DNA of 64,000 bases from Granulosicoccus sp964437945 (GTDB taxonomy: Bacteria; Pseudomonadota; Gammaproteobacteria; Granulosicoccales; Granulosicoccaceae). How positions within the stretch are numbered: position 1 is the first letter of the stretch; every line of letters begins with the position of its first letter. Of this stretch, positions 35,930 through 43,371 are shown piece after piece. The stretch spans positions 1 to 64,000 of the forward strand of contig CAYTJF010000002.1 of assembly GCA_964437945.1 (NCBI GenBank), given 5' to 3'. The notes under the pieces are model-generated. The model searched no databases, was not told the origin of the DNA, and was given only the letters and a program-made list of their open reading frames with translations. Made by a program: the position numbers and the translations under genes.

Positions 35930-37099
35930 ATGGACTTAAAAGTCGCTAAGCGTTTCATGGACGAGCTATTGGTAAACCTGTTCAAGAAAGGTGGTTCGGA
36001 TTTGTTTATCATTGCAGGGGCTGCACCGTCAATGCGGATACACGGCAAAGTCACTCCTGTGATGGAAAAGAAGCTTACAGCCGAGCATACCCTTGCATTG
36101 GCTCAGTCTCTTATGACCGATGCCGAGCGTGATGAATTTGCCAACTCTAAAGAATGCAACTTTGCGATTGCGTTGCCAGACATTTCACGCTTTCGTGTGA
36201 ATGCGTTGGTGCAACGCGGAAGCGCGGGATTGGTTGTTCGTATCATTCCAAATGATATCCCCAGTTTTGCTGATTTGCACTTACCGGATATCATGAATCA
36301 GATTGCCATGACCAAGCGTGGTTTGGTTATATTTGTTGGCGGTACCGGTTCTGGTAAGTCGACTAGTCTTGCGTCGATGATTGACTATCGAAACGAGAAT
36401 TCCAATGGGCATATCATCACAATTGAGGACCCAGTGGAATTTGTACATCATCATAAGGGGTGCATCGTTACACAGCGTGAAGTTGGTAACGATACAGAGT
36501 CGTTTGAAGTTGCCCTGAAGAACACCTTGCGTCAAGCGCCAGATGTTATTCTGATTGGTGAGATTCGTGATCAGAAAACCATGGAACACGCGATAGCGTT
36601 TGCTGAAACGGGTCATTTATGTCTTGCCACTTTGCATGCGAACAATACCAACCAGGCTCTCGATCGTATAATCAATTTTTTCCCGGAAGCTCGTCATAAA
36701 CAGTTGCTGCTTGATTTGTCTTTAAATGTAAAGGCGCTTATATCACAACGACTGTTGCCAACGCCGAGTGGTAAAGGGCGTCGAGCGGCTATCGAGGTTT
36801 TGATTAATACGCCACTAATGTCAGATCTGATACTGAAAGGCGAAGTGCATGAGATCAAAGCATTAATGAGCAAAGGCCGTGAACAAGGTATGCAGACATT
36901 CGACCATGCAATTTTCGAACTTCTTCAAGAAAATGCGATTACGATAGAAGAGGCAATGCGCAACGCTGACTCGGTCAATGATTTACGTCTGCGCATTAAG
37001 CTTGAAGGTGGTGGTTCTGCGGCTGTCGACGATATGATTGCTGATTCAATGTCGCTTGAAGAGAAAGATGATGACAATCAAAACGCCATGATGCGATAG
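35930..37099 (+). CDS. pilU: PilT-dependent retraction ATPase PilU
   Basis: Accessory retraction motor, 389 aa, aligned in order and motifs with PilT: GGTGSGKSTSLASMID, EDPVEFVHHHKG, APDVILIGEIRDQKTME, TGHLCLATLHANN. A longer C-terminal tail after IEEAMRNADSVNDLRLR distinguishes PilU. It is followed by an 11-bp hairpin and the heptamer array. Both motors pair with the Chp operon at the right of the window. Confidence 0.96.
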   Translation: MDLKVAKRFMDELLVNLFKKGGSDLFIIAGAAPSMRIHGKVTPVMEKKLTAEHTLALAQSLMTDAERDEFANSKECNFAIALPDISRFRVNALVQRGSAGLVVRIIPNDIPSFADLHLPDIMNQIAMTKRGLVIFVGGTGSGKSTSLASMIDYRNENSNGHIITIEDPVEFVHHHKGCIVTQREVGNDTESFEVALKNTLRQAPDVILIGEIRDQKTMEHAIAFAETGHLCLATLHANNTNQALDRIINFFPEARHKQLLLDLSLNVKALISQRLLPTPSGKGRRAAIEVLINTPLMSDLILKGEVHEIKALMSKGREQGMQTFDHAIFELLQENAITIEEAMRNADSVNDLRLRIKLEGGGSAAVDDMIADSMSLEEKDDDNQNAMMR

Positions 37100-37137
37100 T
37101 GCGATAGCCATCCGGTACTGCGGCCGGAAAGCAGTCT

Positions 37138-37172
37138 GAACGCCCACGTTACCTGAAGTATCGTGGGCGTTC
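37138..37172 (+). terminator. Terminator-like hairpin after pilU
   Basis: GAACGCCCACG (37138-37148) pairs perfectly with CGTGGGCGTTC (37162-37172), an 11-bp stem with a 13-base loop, 39 bp after the pilU stop. The usual T run is replaced by the GCGTTCT tandem array that starts inside the right arm. Confidence 0.6.
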
Positions 37173-37229
37173 TGCGTTCTGCGTTCTGCGTTCTGCGTTC
37201 TGGGTTCTGCGTTCTGGGTTCTGTGTTCT
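37167..37229 (+). repeat. Nine tandem copies of a 7-bp unit
   Basis: Consecutive units are GCGTTCT x5, GGGTTCT, GCGTTCT, GGGTTCT, GTGTTCT. The first unit is part of the terminator-like stem, so the array seems to have grown from the end of the hairpin. It lies between pilU and the TfoX-like gene. Seven is not a multiple of three, but the array is outside any gene. Confidence 0.9.
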
Positions 37230-37340
37230 GAGCTCCAAGCTCCGGCTCGGGAGAGGTGCGCTGTTTTCATGGCATACTACCTGTTAACCAAATGTTCGCT
37301 CAGAGCCGGGTGTCAACATCGATGAGAACAAAAATTGGTC

Positions 37341-37835
37341 ATGAGTGAATTTACCGATTATCTTTGTGATGTATTTATACTGTTCGGCAGTGTGACCTCT
37401 CGACGTATGTTCGGAGGTCACGGGCTCTATTTCGACAATTGTATGTTTGGCCTTGTGGCTGAAGACACCTTGTATTTAAAGGTAGATGAGCAGAATGCCC
37501 ATCACTTTGCAGAATTGGACTTACCGCCGTTTGAATACGAAAAATCGGATGGCTTAACGATGGTAATGAGTTATCGTATGGCGCCTGAGTCAATTTATGA
37601 GGATCAGGATGAAGCCGCTGTTTGGGCTGCTCATGCATGGGAGGCAGCTAAACGGGCGAAATCTGCGAAGGTCGCTAAAAGTAAAAAAACGAAAAATAAG
37701 AAAATTGCTGCCAAGAAAAAAAGTACGAGTAAGAAGAACACGAGCAACAAGAAGGTAGGCAAGAAGAGTACGAACAAAAAGAAAACTAGCAAAAAGAAAA
37801 CAGCCAATAAGAAAGCAAGTGGTAAAGTTACGTAA
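37341..37835 (+). CDS. TfoX N-terminal-domain protein with lysine-rich C-terminal tail
   Basis: 164 aa from the ATG at 37341 (a TTG two codons earlier is less likely). Residues 1 to about 105 form a TfoX N-terminal domain (RRMFGGHGLYFDNCMFGLVAEDTLYLKVDE, then PFEYEKSDGLTMVMSYRMAPE). Residues about 106-164 are almost only Lys with Ser, Thr, Ala, Asn (KKSTSKKNTSNKK...). TfoX-type proteins are linked to competence in some species, but this domain alone is widespread and its function is not settled. The tail suggests nucleic-acid contact. Confidence 0.8.
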   Translation: MSEFTDYLCDVFILFGSVTSRRMFGGHGLYFDNCMFGLVAEDTLYLKVDEQNAHHFAELDLPPFEYEKSDGLTMVMSYRMAPESIYEDQDEAAVWAAHAWEAAKRAKSAKVAKSKKTKNKKIAAKKKSTSKKNTSNKKVGKKSTNKKKTSKKKTANKKASGKVT

Positions 37836-38000
37836 AGAGCAACGTTGTATTGGTTATGCTGGTGTGGCGTTCAGGGAAGCTTGCAGATAAAGGCTATCGA
37901 AACGACGTATAACAAATAATCTACTTTTTCAATCCAGAAACTTGATTTTCATGTGCATTGGTTGCCATATGTACAGTTTAATCAATTAGAAATATTCAAC

Positions 38001-39215
38001 ATGGTTGTTAAAATTCCAAACCCAAGCACACCTGAATTGCAGTTGCTTGCTAATCACGTGTCTGAAAAAGCTAAGACCTGTTTTGGTCGCACAGATGAAC
38101 CAAATATTGTTGTTTCCCCTTACCGAATGAATCCAATTGGTGCTCATATTGATCATCAAGGTGGTGCGGTGTTGGCGCGTACGATCGATCAATATACGTT
38201 ACTGGCTTTTTATCCTTTGGACGAACCGCGGATAGATTTGCATTGCGATGTGGGTGAGTATTCGGATAAAGCAACTGCGTTCGATATTGGTAATGAAGTT
38301 TCAGGGGAAAATTGGGTTCGTTTTGCTATGGCCAGCGCCAATTGTATTGCAGCCATTCAACCTGGAATCAAAGGATTCTCAGGTTTGGTTTATGGTTCAT
38401 TGGTAGGAGCTGGGCTCAGCTCTTCTGCATCGGTCATCTTAGCCTACCTTAGTGGGCTCGCTCATGTGAATGATATGCAATTGACCAACGCTGAGCTGGT
38501 TGAGCTTGCACGTCAAGTCGAAAACGAGCATATGGGACTAAACAATGGGTTGCAGGATCAAATGTCAGTAGTTTTTGGTCGTAGCAATGCGCTCTCGTTG
38601 CTGCACATGGAAACAGTTACTGCTACTTATATCGCCGATCCTGCCAATATCGAACAGGTTTGTTGGGTGGTTTGCTATTCCGGTTTTTCCAGAGAGTTGG
38701 TGTCGTCCGGATTCAATGATCGCGTGCGAGAGTGCCGCGAAGCAGCAACCTTACTCGACAGCAGTGCAACGCATTTGGGTGAAGTGGCAACAAACCTCAG
38801 AAGTGAAGAGCACATTGCCGGATTACCCGCGGAACTGGGCCGTCGAGCAACCCATGTGTATTCGGAAATGCAACGTGTAGAAAATGGATGTAATGCCTGG
38901 CAAAGTGGTGATTGGTCAACATTCGGTGAACTTATGAATCAGTCTTGTCGCAGTTCCATAGATGACTATGAATGCGGGAGTGAGGCGATGATTGAGCTGC
39001 ATAATATCGCTCTGAAACAATCGGGTGTTTATGGTAGCCGATTTGGTGGAGGTGGCTATGGTGGTTGCCTGATGATGCTGGTAGATAAAATCCAGGCCGA
39101 CAAAGTTAAGACTGATGTGCTTGAAGCTTTCCTGCGTCGATTTCCTGAAAAAACCAATATTGCCAAATCTTTTATTGCGCTCGCCGAAAATAACGCGCGC
39201 CTGTATGATTTGTGA
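38001..39215 (+). CDS. GHMP kinase, galacturonokinase-like
   Basis: Sugar-1-kinase of the GHMP superfamily, 404 aa from the ATG at 38001 (a GTG at 37953 would add 16 residues without clear support). The substrate motif SPYRMNPIGAHIDHQGG fits galacturonokinase more than galactokinase, which has PGRVNLIGEHTDYNGG. The ATP motif is VGAGLSSSASVILA; further landmarks are ENEHMGLNNGLQDQ and VYGSRFGGGGYGGC. The stop overlaps the next gene's GTG, so it is coupled to a sugar nucleotidyltransferase. The pair would make an NDP-sugar from a free sugar or uronic acid. Substrate assignment is inference. Confidence 0.75.
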   Translation: MVVKIPNPSTPELQLLANHVSEKAKTCFGRTDEPNIVVSPYRMNPIGAHIDHQGGAVLARTIDQYTLLAFYPLDEPRIDLHCDVGEYSDKATAFDIGNEVSGENWVRFAMASANCIAAIQPGIKGFSGLVYGSLVGAGLSSSASVILAYLSGLAHVNDMQLTNAELVELARQVENEHMGLNNGLQDQMSVVFGRSNALSLLHMETVTATYIADPANIEQVCWVVCYSGFSRELVSSGFNDRVRECREAATLLDSSATHLGEVATNLRSEEHIAGLPAELGRRATHVYSEMQRVENGCNAWQSGDWSTFGELMNQSCRSSIDDYECGSEAMIELHNIALKQSGVYGSRFGGGGYGGCLMMLVDKIQADKVKTDVLEAFLRRFPEKTNIAKSFIALAENNARLYDL

Positions 39216-39937
39216 ACATGCAAGATTCAATCACCACTGCAATTGTTCTGTGTGCCGGACGGGGCAAACGTTTGTCGCCACATACAGACTCCATACCTAA
39301 ACCGCTTTTGCCCGTTAACAATAAACCAACGCTCGATTATATTCTTGCTTCACTGCAACATGCCGGGATTAAAAGAATTGTATTGGTTACTCATTATTTG
39401 AGTGAGCAACTGACGGACTATGCCAGACATCAGGCGTATTTTGATGTTGGTGCTATACGATGTGTTCGACAACAGCAGCTAGCCGGTACAGCGGATGCAA
39501 CTATTGCGGCCCTACAGGCACAACCGACCTGGTTTGCCAATTCGTTTTTATTAACAGCCAGCGATTACATCGTACCGCTGCCGTTTTATAAATCACTGCT
39601 CGATGCATTTACGCTAACCCAAAAGTCGGTCGCTGTCAGCGTAAAGCGAATAGATGAATCTGAAATGGCAATGCGTAGCAGTGTTCGATTCGACGGCAAT
39701 GGTGAAGTGTTGGAAATTGTTGAGAAGCCTGCTGCAGGTACGGCACCGAGCCCGCTGAGTGCAAATCTGATCTATGTATTGCCTGCCGATATTGTTGAAG
39801 CTATATGCCAAGTTAAACCATCATCTCGGGGAGAGAAGGAAATACAGTCGGCGGTGAACAGTTATTTGTATGAGAACGGGTCTGGATTTTCGCTGGAGCA
39901 GATTGCTCCGCAAGAATGGCAGCCTGATATGCGTTGA
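39212..39937 (+). CDS. Sugar-1-phosphate nucleotidyltransferase
   Basis: NTP-transferase of 241 aa with the signature VLCAGRGKRLSPHTDSIPKP and the following LLPVNNKPTLDYIL. LLTASDYIVP is the metal/sugar segment, and VEKPAAG is the later conserved Lys region. GTG at 39212 overlaps the kinase stop; the ATG at 39218 is the alternative. The base and sugar specificity cannot be read. Coupling to the GHMP kinase suggests a two-step activation route (kinase, then nucleotidyl transfer). The C-terminus is short, without a hexapeptide domain. Confidence 0.85.
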   Translation: MNMQDSITTAIVLCAGRGKRLSPHTDSIPKPLLPVNNKPTLDYILASLQHAGIKRIVLVTHYLSEQLTDYARHQAYFDVGAIRCVRQQQLAGTADATIAALQAQPTWFANSFLLTASDYIVPLPFYKSLLDAFTLTQKSVAVSVKRIDESEMAMRSSVRFDGNGEVLEIVEKPAAGTAPSPLSANLIYVLPADIVEAICQVKPSSRGEKEIQSAVNSYLYENGSGFSLEQIAPQEWQPDMR

Positions 39938-40084
39938 AGTGGGTGCTCTATGTAAGCACTCTGTACAAGCATGCAAATTCGTTTGAACTGCATAGAACCG
40001 AAGATGCCGTCCAACTGGTTTAACGCGGATCGCAAACGCTTGCGCATGTTACGATCATGTTTTTCCCGACTTGGTGAGTCCACT

Positions 40085-40717
40085 GTGGCCCAACTGTACT
40101 TCTACTACTCTGCAATGAATGCAGGAAAATCGACTTCCTTGCTGCAATCGGCCCACAATTATCAAGAGCAGGGTATGGATGTCATGTTATTCACGGCGGC
40201 CATAGATGATCGTTATGGCCAGGGCATAATCAAATCTCGCATAGGGCTCTCATCAGAAGCGACCGTGTTTGATGCGAACACCAATTTTATAAGCCTAATT
40301 ACTGAACAAATAGCAGAGCAATCTGGCGAGCGTTCAGGTGTAAAAAACATTGAACAAAACAAGCAGAGCCTGGCTTGTGTATTAGTCGATGAAGCCCAGT
40401 TTTTATCTACAACGCAGGTCGATCAACTTGCTGAAATTGTCGATGAACACAATTTGCCGGTACTGTGTTATGGCATTAGAACTGATTTTCAAGGCTTGTT
40501 GTTTTCTGGTTCCTCAAGGCTGTTAGCTATTGCCGATAAATTATTTGAACTTAAAACGGTTTGTAGCTGTGGGCGCAAAGCGACCATGACCATACGATTG
40601 GATGAAAATGGTCGCGCCATTGCCGCAGGAGCACAGGTAGAAATTGGTGGTAACGAGCGTTACGAATCTAAGTGCCGTCGACATCATCGCGCTCTTATGC
40701 AACAGTCGATTAGTTAA
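40085..40717 (+). CDS. tdk: Thymidine kinase (type II)
   Basis: Salvage kinase for thymidine and deoxyuridine. I chose the GTG at 40085 because MAQLYFYYSAMNAGKST is the normal N-terminus; the frame is open upstream to 39971 but that part is not conserved. P-loop AMNAGKST (residues 10-17), Walker B VLVDEAQFLS, thymidine loop CYGIRTDFQG, then zinc-site Cys in CSCGRKATM and CRRHH, with GGNERYESKC. 210 aa. It converges with the orphan kinase at 40921-41541. Confidence 0.94.
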   Translation: MAQLYFYYSAMNAGKSTSLLQSAHNYQEQGMDVMLFTAAIDDRYGQGIIKSRIGLSSEATVFDANTNFISLITEQIAEQSGERSGVKNIEQNKQSLACVLVDEAQFLSTTQVDQLAEIVDEHNLPVLCYGIRTDFQGLLFSGSSRLLAIADKLFELKTVCSCGRKATMTIRLDENGRAIAAGAQVEIGGNERYESKCRRHHRALMQQSIS

Positions 40718-40920
40718 AATAGATTGGTCGATGTTTATTGGCCGGGGTTTATTTCAGTCTGATTTTTATCCGAAATCCCTACGTATTATCCATCGTAGCA
40801 GACTCTCATGTCGATGACCGGTTCTACCCCTACAACGGTAGTTCACCAGGTTCCAATTTCCCACAAAAATGGATTTAAGGGTAGGGCAGTGAAGTGCCCA
40901 TTGCGGTCCTAGAGAAGGAG

Positions 40921-41541
40921 CTAATCATCGACTAAATTCAATATTTTTGATGCGTACGCATTCCATTTGCGCTCACTTGTATCAATCGTAGTAGATGGCA
41001 CCCGTGACTTGTGTGCTAACTCAATGAATCGCTCTTGTGCTTTTATCCAGTCGCTGCAAACATGGTCAATATTTCCATGACCTATGCCCTTGTCGTCACG
41101 ATGCAGCATACGGCTGCGAATATCTTCGCGAGACACAGTTAGGAGAAGACAAGTGCAATTTAAATTGACCAGGCGCTCCTCGATAGTACCAATGTGAACT
41201 GAATTATCATATGCGCTTCTGTGATTCAGATGAAATCGTTCCAGAATGAAGAACAATCCGCGAGATCTACGATTCGCTTCACCAAGATTTATTGCCCAAT
41301 CATTTAGCTGTTCAATGCAGCCGAGCCGATCATTGATGAGCTCTGCATGTTCGTCACATGAAAGACTGATCTGCTCACCTTTAATCGTTTGTAATTGCTG
41401 TGAATAGTGCTCCCCAAGCACGAGAACACTTCGCTCAGAATCAATTCGCTCGGCCTGTGCCAGTTTCAACGCTTTTAACACCGAAGTTTTGCCAGCATGG
41501 CTTAGACCTTCTAAAACTACACCTCTAACATGTGGTCTCAT
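40921..41541 (-). CDS. P-loop nucleoside/nucleotide-kinase-like protein
   Basis: 206-aa P-loop protein. Walker A GLSHAGKTSV is near the N-terminus. FILERFHLNHRSAYDNS lies where nucleoside kinases have ERSxxSxxxF, and SREDIRSRMLHRDDKG looks like an Arg lid. This fits the thymidylate/deoxynucleoside kinase superfamily, but the family is not recognised and the substrate is unknown. It faces tdk across 203 bp and is preceded by two 18-bp palindromes. It could be a nucleotide salvage kinase or a defence-type NTPase; neither is shown. Confidence 0.6.
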   Translation of the reverse strand: MRPHVRGVVLEGLSHAGKTSVLKALKLAQAERIDSERSVLVLGEHYSQQLQTIKGEQISLSCDEHAELINDRLGCIEQLNDWAINLGEANRRSRGLFFILERFHLNHRSAYDNSVHIGTIEERLVNLNCTCLLLTVSREDIRSRMLHRDDKGIGHGNIDHVCSDWIKAQERFIELAHKSRVPSTTIDTSERKWNAYASKILNLVDD

Positions 41542-41640
41542 TTGCGTTCACTGTAGGGCTGGTGTTGGCCGATTTTCGCTGTTCGGGCAATGGTTTCCGA
41601 CAGTCTGTTTCGAAGCGCGATTTCAATAATTTCTGTCTCC

Positions 41641-41658
41641 ACTCTACACGTGTAGAGT
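41641..41658 (-). promoter_or_regulatory. 18-bp perfect palindrome, putative operator 1
   Basis: ACTCTACACGTGTAGAGT equals its own reverse complement. It lies 100 bp before the start of the orphan kinase gene and 63 bp (centre to centre) from a near-identical copy. The core TACACGTGTA contains TACA-N2-TGTA, the half-site pattern known for CopY/BlaI-type repressors. That match is short and only suggestive. Confidence 0.75.
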
Positions 41659-41703
41659 AAAAATAGAACAAAAGTTACATTTTATTATGCCTGAATATTC
41701 AAG

Positions 41704-41721
41704 ACTCTACGCGTGTAGAGT
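41704..41721 (-). promoter_or_regulatory. 18-bp near-perfect palindrome, putative operator 2
   Basis: ACTCTACGCGTGTAGAGT matches operator 1 in 17 of 18 bases. Being one base off the palindrome, it has one mismatched pair. The centres are 63 bp apart, six helical turns at 10.5 bp, the spacing expected for two dimers on one DNA face. Between them on the minus strand lie TTGAAT and, 17 bp on, TGTAAC, a possible but weak promoter. Confidence 0.7.
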
Positions 41722-41797
41722 AATTCTAAAGCTGACGAACTGCCTGGCTTCTATAAACGGAAAAAAAGTGCCCGAACCGGAAGATTAGCAATTCACC

Positions 41798-42217
41798 CTA
41801 ATTCAAGTACTTTTTAAAGTACCCAGCCTTAGATTGATACCCAAGCTTCTCGTAAAAGCTTTTCGCACCACCAGTTGCAAGTCCAACTAAAGCGCATTTT
41901 TCACTTTGCGCCCAAGTCTCAAAATGCGACATCAACGAGGTGCCGAGAGACTGACCTCTCATACTGGATTCAATCACAATTTCATCTACAAATGCTACGT
42001 TACCGCCTTGAATAAGCACAGGACGAATGTAGCCTGAGATATAACCAACTATTTTTTCACTATCACATAGAACTAGGCAGGCACACTCTGGCCGTTGAAG
42101 CATTCGTTCAAACGTAGATCGAAATTCATCCCGCTCCACACTCATTGATGCATGCAACTGATTGGCGAGTTTGAAAATCGCTACTGAGTCATTTGCAATT
42201 GCGTGCCGTATTTTCAT
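41798..42217 (-). CDS. GNAT-family N-acetyltransferase
   Basis: 139-aa acetyltransferase from the ATG at 42217, which has AAAGGATTC directly upstream; a start at 42247 would add 10 unlikely residues. The GNAT core is visible: VGYISGYIRPV (beta 4), FVDEIVIESSMRGQSLGTSLMSHFETWA (acetyl-CoA loop R/Q-x-x-G-x-G/S) and GAKSFYEKLGY near the end. The substrate is unknown. It lies upstream of the orphan kinase on the same strand, with the twin palindromes between, so the two are probably separately controlled. Confidence 0.85.
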   Translation of the reverse strand: MKIRHAIANDSVAIFKLANQLHASMSVERDEFRSTFERMLQRPECACLVLCDSEKIVGYISGYIRPVLIQGGNVAFVDEIVIESSMRGQSLGTSLMSHFETWAQSEKCALVGLATGGAKSFYEKLGYQSKAGYFKKYLN

Positions 42218-42580
42218 GAATCCTTTTGAATAGCTATACCTGCTCATGGCCGACTAGAGCCATACCTCTCAGCCCAGTACTACGAAAAATTCAAACCTAA
42301 CCAACTACCGCTTAGAAGCATATACCTAACGATCGACAACCAACTATTGTAGGTTATATCTGGGGGGATGATCGACCACGAAAGACACTTAAAACTACGA
42401 TCGACGATTTTTATTCTGTCGGGGCTCAACACTACTGAAAGGATTAGGGCTACTAGCAGTCAAATTGCAATGTGGAAGACCTTTAGGAGAGCTAGTAGCC
42501 TGAATAAATGTCTTTACTATTGATGATTTGGTAAAGAATATGCTATCTTTACTAAGTGTACAAATGTAAGGAATAGGTAG
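42218..42580. other. Divergent promoter region of GNAT and vapBC genes
   Basis: 363 bp without a gene. The last 70 bp hold three 7-bp half-sites and a candidate promoter for the toxin-antitoxin pair, annotated separately. The rest (42248-42500) shows no structure I can support. Confidence 0.5.
42511..42567 (+). promoter_or_regulatory. vapBC promoter with three alternating half-sites
   Basis: TCTTTAC (42511-42517), GTAAAGA (42531-42537) and TCTTTAC (42546-42552) form two overlapping inverted repeats with spacers of 13 and 8 bp. TTGATG (42520-42525) with TATCTT 18 bp on fits a sigma-70 promoter running through them. TGTACAAATGTA follows at 42557-42567. The layout fits antitoxin autoregulation. 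The RBS is AAGGAATAGGTAG before the ATG. Confidence 0.6.
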
Positions 42581-42796
42581 ATGTCTAAGCTAAGCTCAAA
42601 ACGACAAATCACCTTGCCTGTGGAGCAATGCAGAGAGCTGGGTATAGAGCCAGGTGACGAATTGGAGTGCTTTGTGGCTAATGGTCAATTGACGCTGGTG
42701 AAGAAAGGGAAGGGGGCAGCCAAAGGAACCTTGAGTCACGTAAAAATCGACCGCCGATACACAGATAAACAATCACGACAGGATGCTATGAAGTGA
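42581..42796 (+). CDS. vapB: AbrB/MazE-like (swapped-hairpin) antitoxin
   Basis: 71-aa DNA-binding antitoxin with the SpoVT-AbrB fold: SKLSSKRQITLPVEQCRELGIEPGDELECFVANGQLTLVKK. The basic C-terminal tail (KIDRRYTDKQSRQDAMK) would bind the toxin. Its stop overlaps the toxin GTG. The ATG has a strong AAGGAATAGG ribosome site. It likely represses its own promoter through the half-sites just upstream. Confidence 0.85.
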   Translation: MSKLSSKRQITLPVEQCRELGIEPGDELECFVANGQLTLVKKGKGAAKGTLSHVKIDRRYTDKQSRQDAMK

Positions 42797-43215
42797 TTGC
42801 TATCGATACTAACGTTTTGTTACGTTATCTGTTGAGTGATGATGATTTGCAGGCACGAAAAGCGTCGAAGTTAATCACAGGTAGTGAAACAGTATTTATT
42901 AGTCACGTAGTGCTAGTAGAGACGATTTGGACGTTGATTGGAAAAAAATACAAAGTTACGCCAGTAGATATTCATCGAATAGTATTGAACTTGTTTTCAG
43001 AAGAGAATATTTTGTTTCAGGACGCTGACGTAGTTTGGAGGGCATTGGCCGATTATCAGAAATTGAGTATTGAAAATGGTGTCCAGTTAGATTTTCCAGA
43101 TGTGTTGATATGTCAAACAGGGAAAGACGTGGCTATGTATTACGAGGAATCGTTTAACGGTTTTTATACCTTTGATCGTGCCGCTCAGTCATTGCCAGGC
43201 GCTATTGCTCCATGA
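42793..43215 (+). CDS. vapC: PIN-domain toxin, VapC type
   Basis: 140-aa PIN ribonuclease. The acidic metal site is visible: D5 in AIDTNVLLRYLL, E43 in VLVETIWTL, and D100/D103 in LDFPDVLICQ. The C-terminal FYTFDRAAQSL keeps the last Asp. GTG start overlaps the antitoxin stop by 4 bp, the usual coupling in vapBC operons. Such toxins cleave tRNA or rRNA; the target here is unknown. Confidence 0.88.
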   Translation: MIAIDTNVLLRYLLSDDDLQARKASKLITGSETVFISHVVLVETIWTLIGKKYKVTPVDIHRIVLNLFSEENILFQDADVVWRALADYQKLSIENGVQLDFPDVLICQTGKDVAMYYEESFNGFYTFDRAAQSLPGAIAP

Positions 43216-43371
43216 ACCATAAATTTGTATTCAAGGTATAGCGGCGGCCATAGAAAGGACTCAAAGTGGTAAAGATGAGTGAGTTATTTGATGTTGATCT
43301 GGCTAACAGAATTGTTCACGCTCTTTATGGCGTAGACTGATCGGAAGACAACATAAACGAGAGTTTATTGA

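Noticed and set aside
37167..37229. Heptamer array as a phase-variation tract inside a gene
   Set aside because: It lies between pilU and the next gene, not in a coding frame.
40851..40862. GGTTCCAATTTCCC resembling a tRNA T-loop
   Set aside because: No acceptor or anticodon stem could be folded around it.
41641..41721. Calling the palindromes CopY/BlaI operators
   Set aside because: The TACA-N2-TGTA match is short and no such regulator or target gene is present, so only a suggestion is kept.
43275..43340. A 22-codon frame (MSELFDVDLANR...) before the CoA transferase
   Set aside because: It has a plausible ribosome site but is too short and has no recognisable partner; kept as unassigned sequence.
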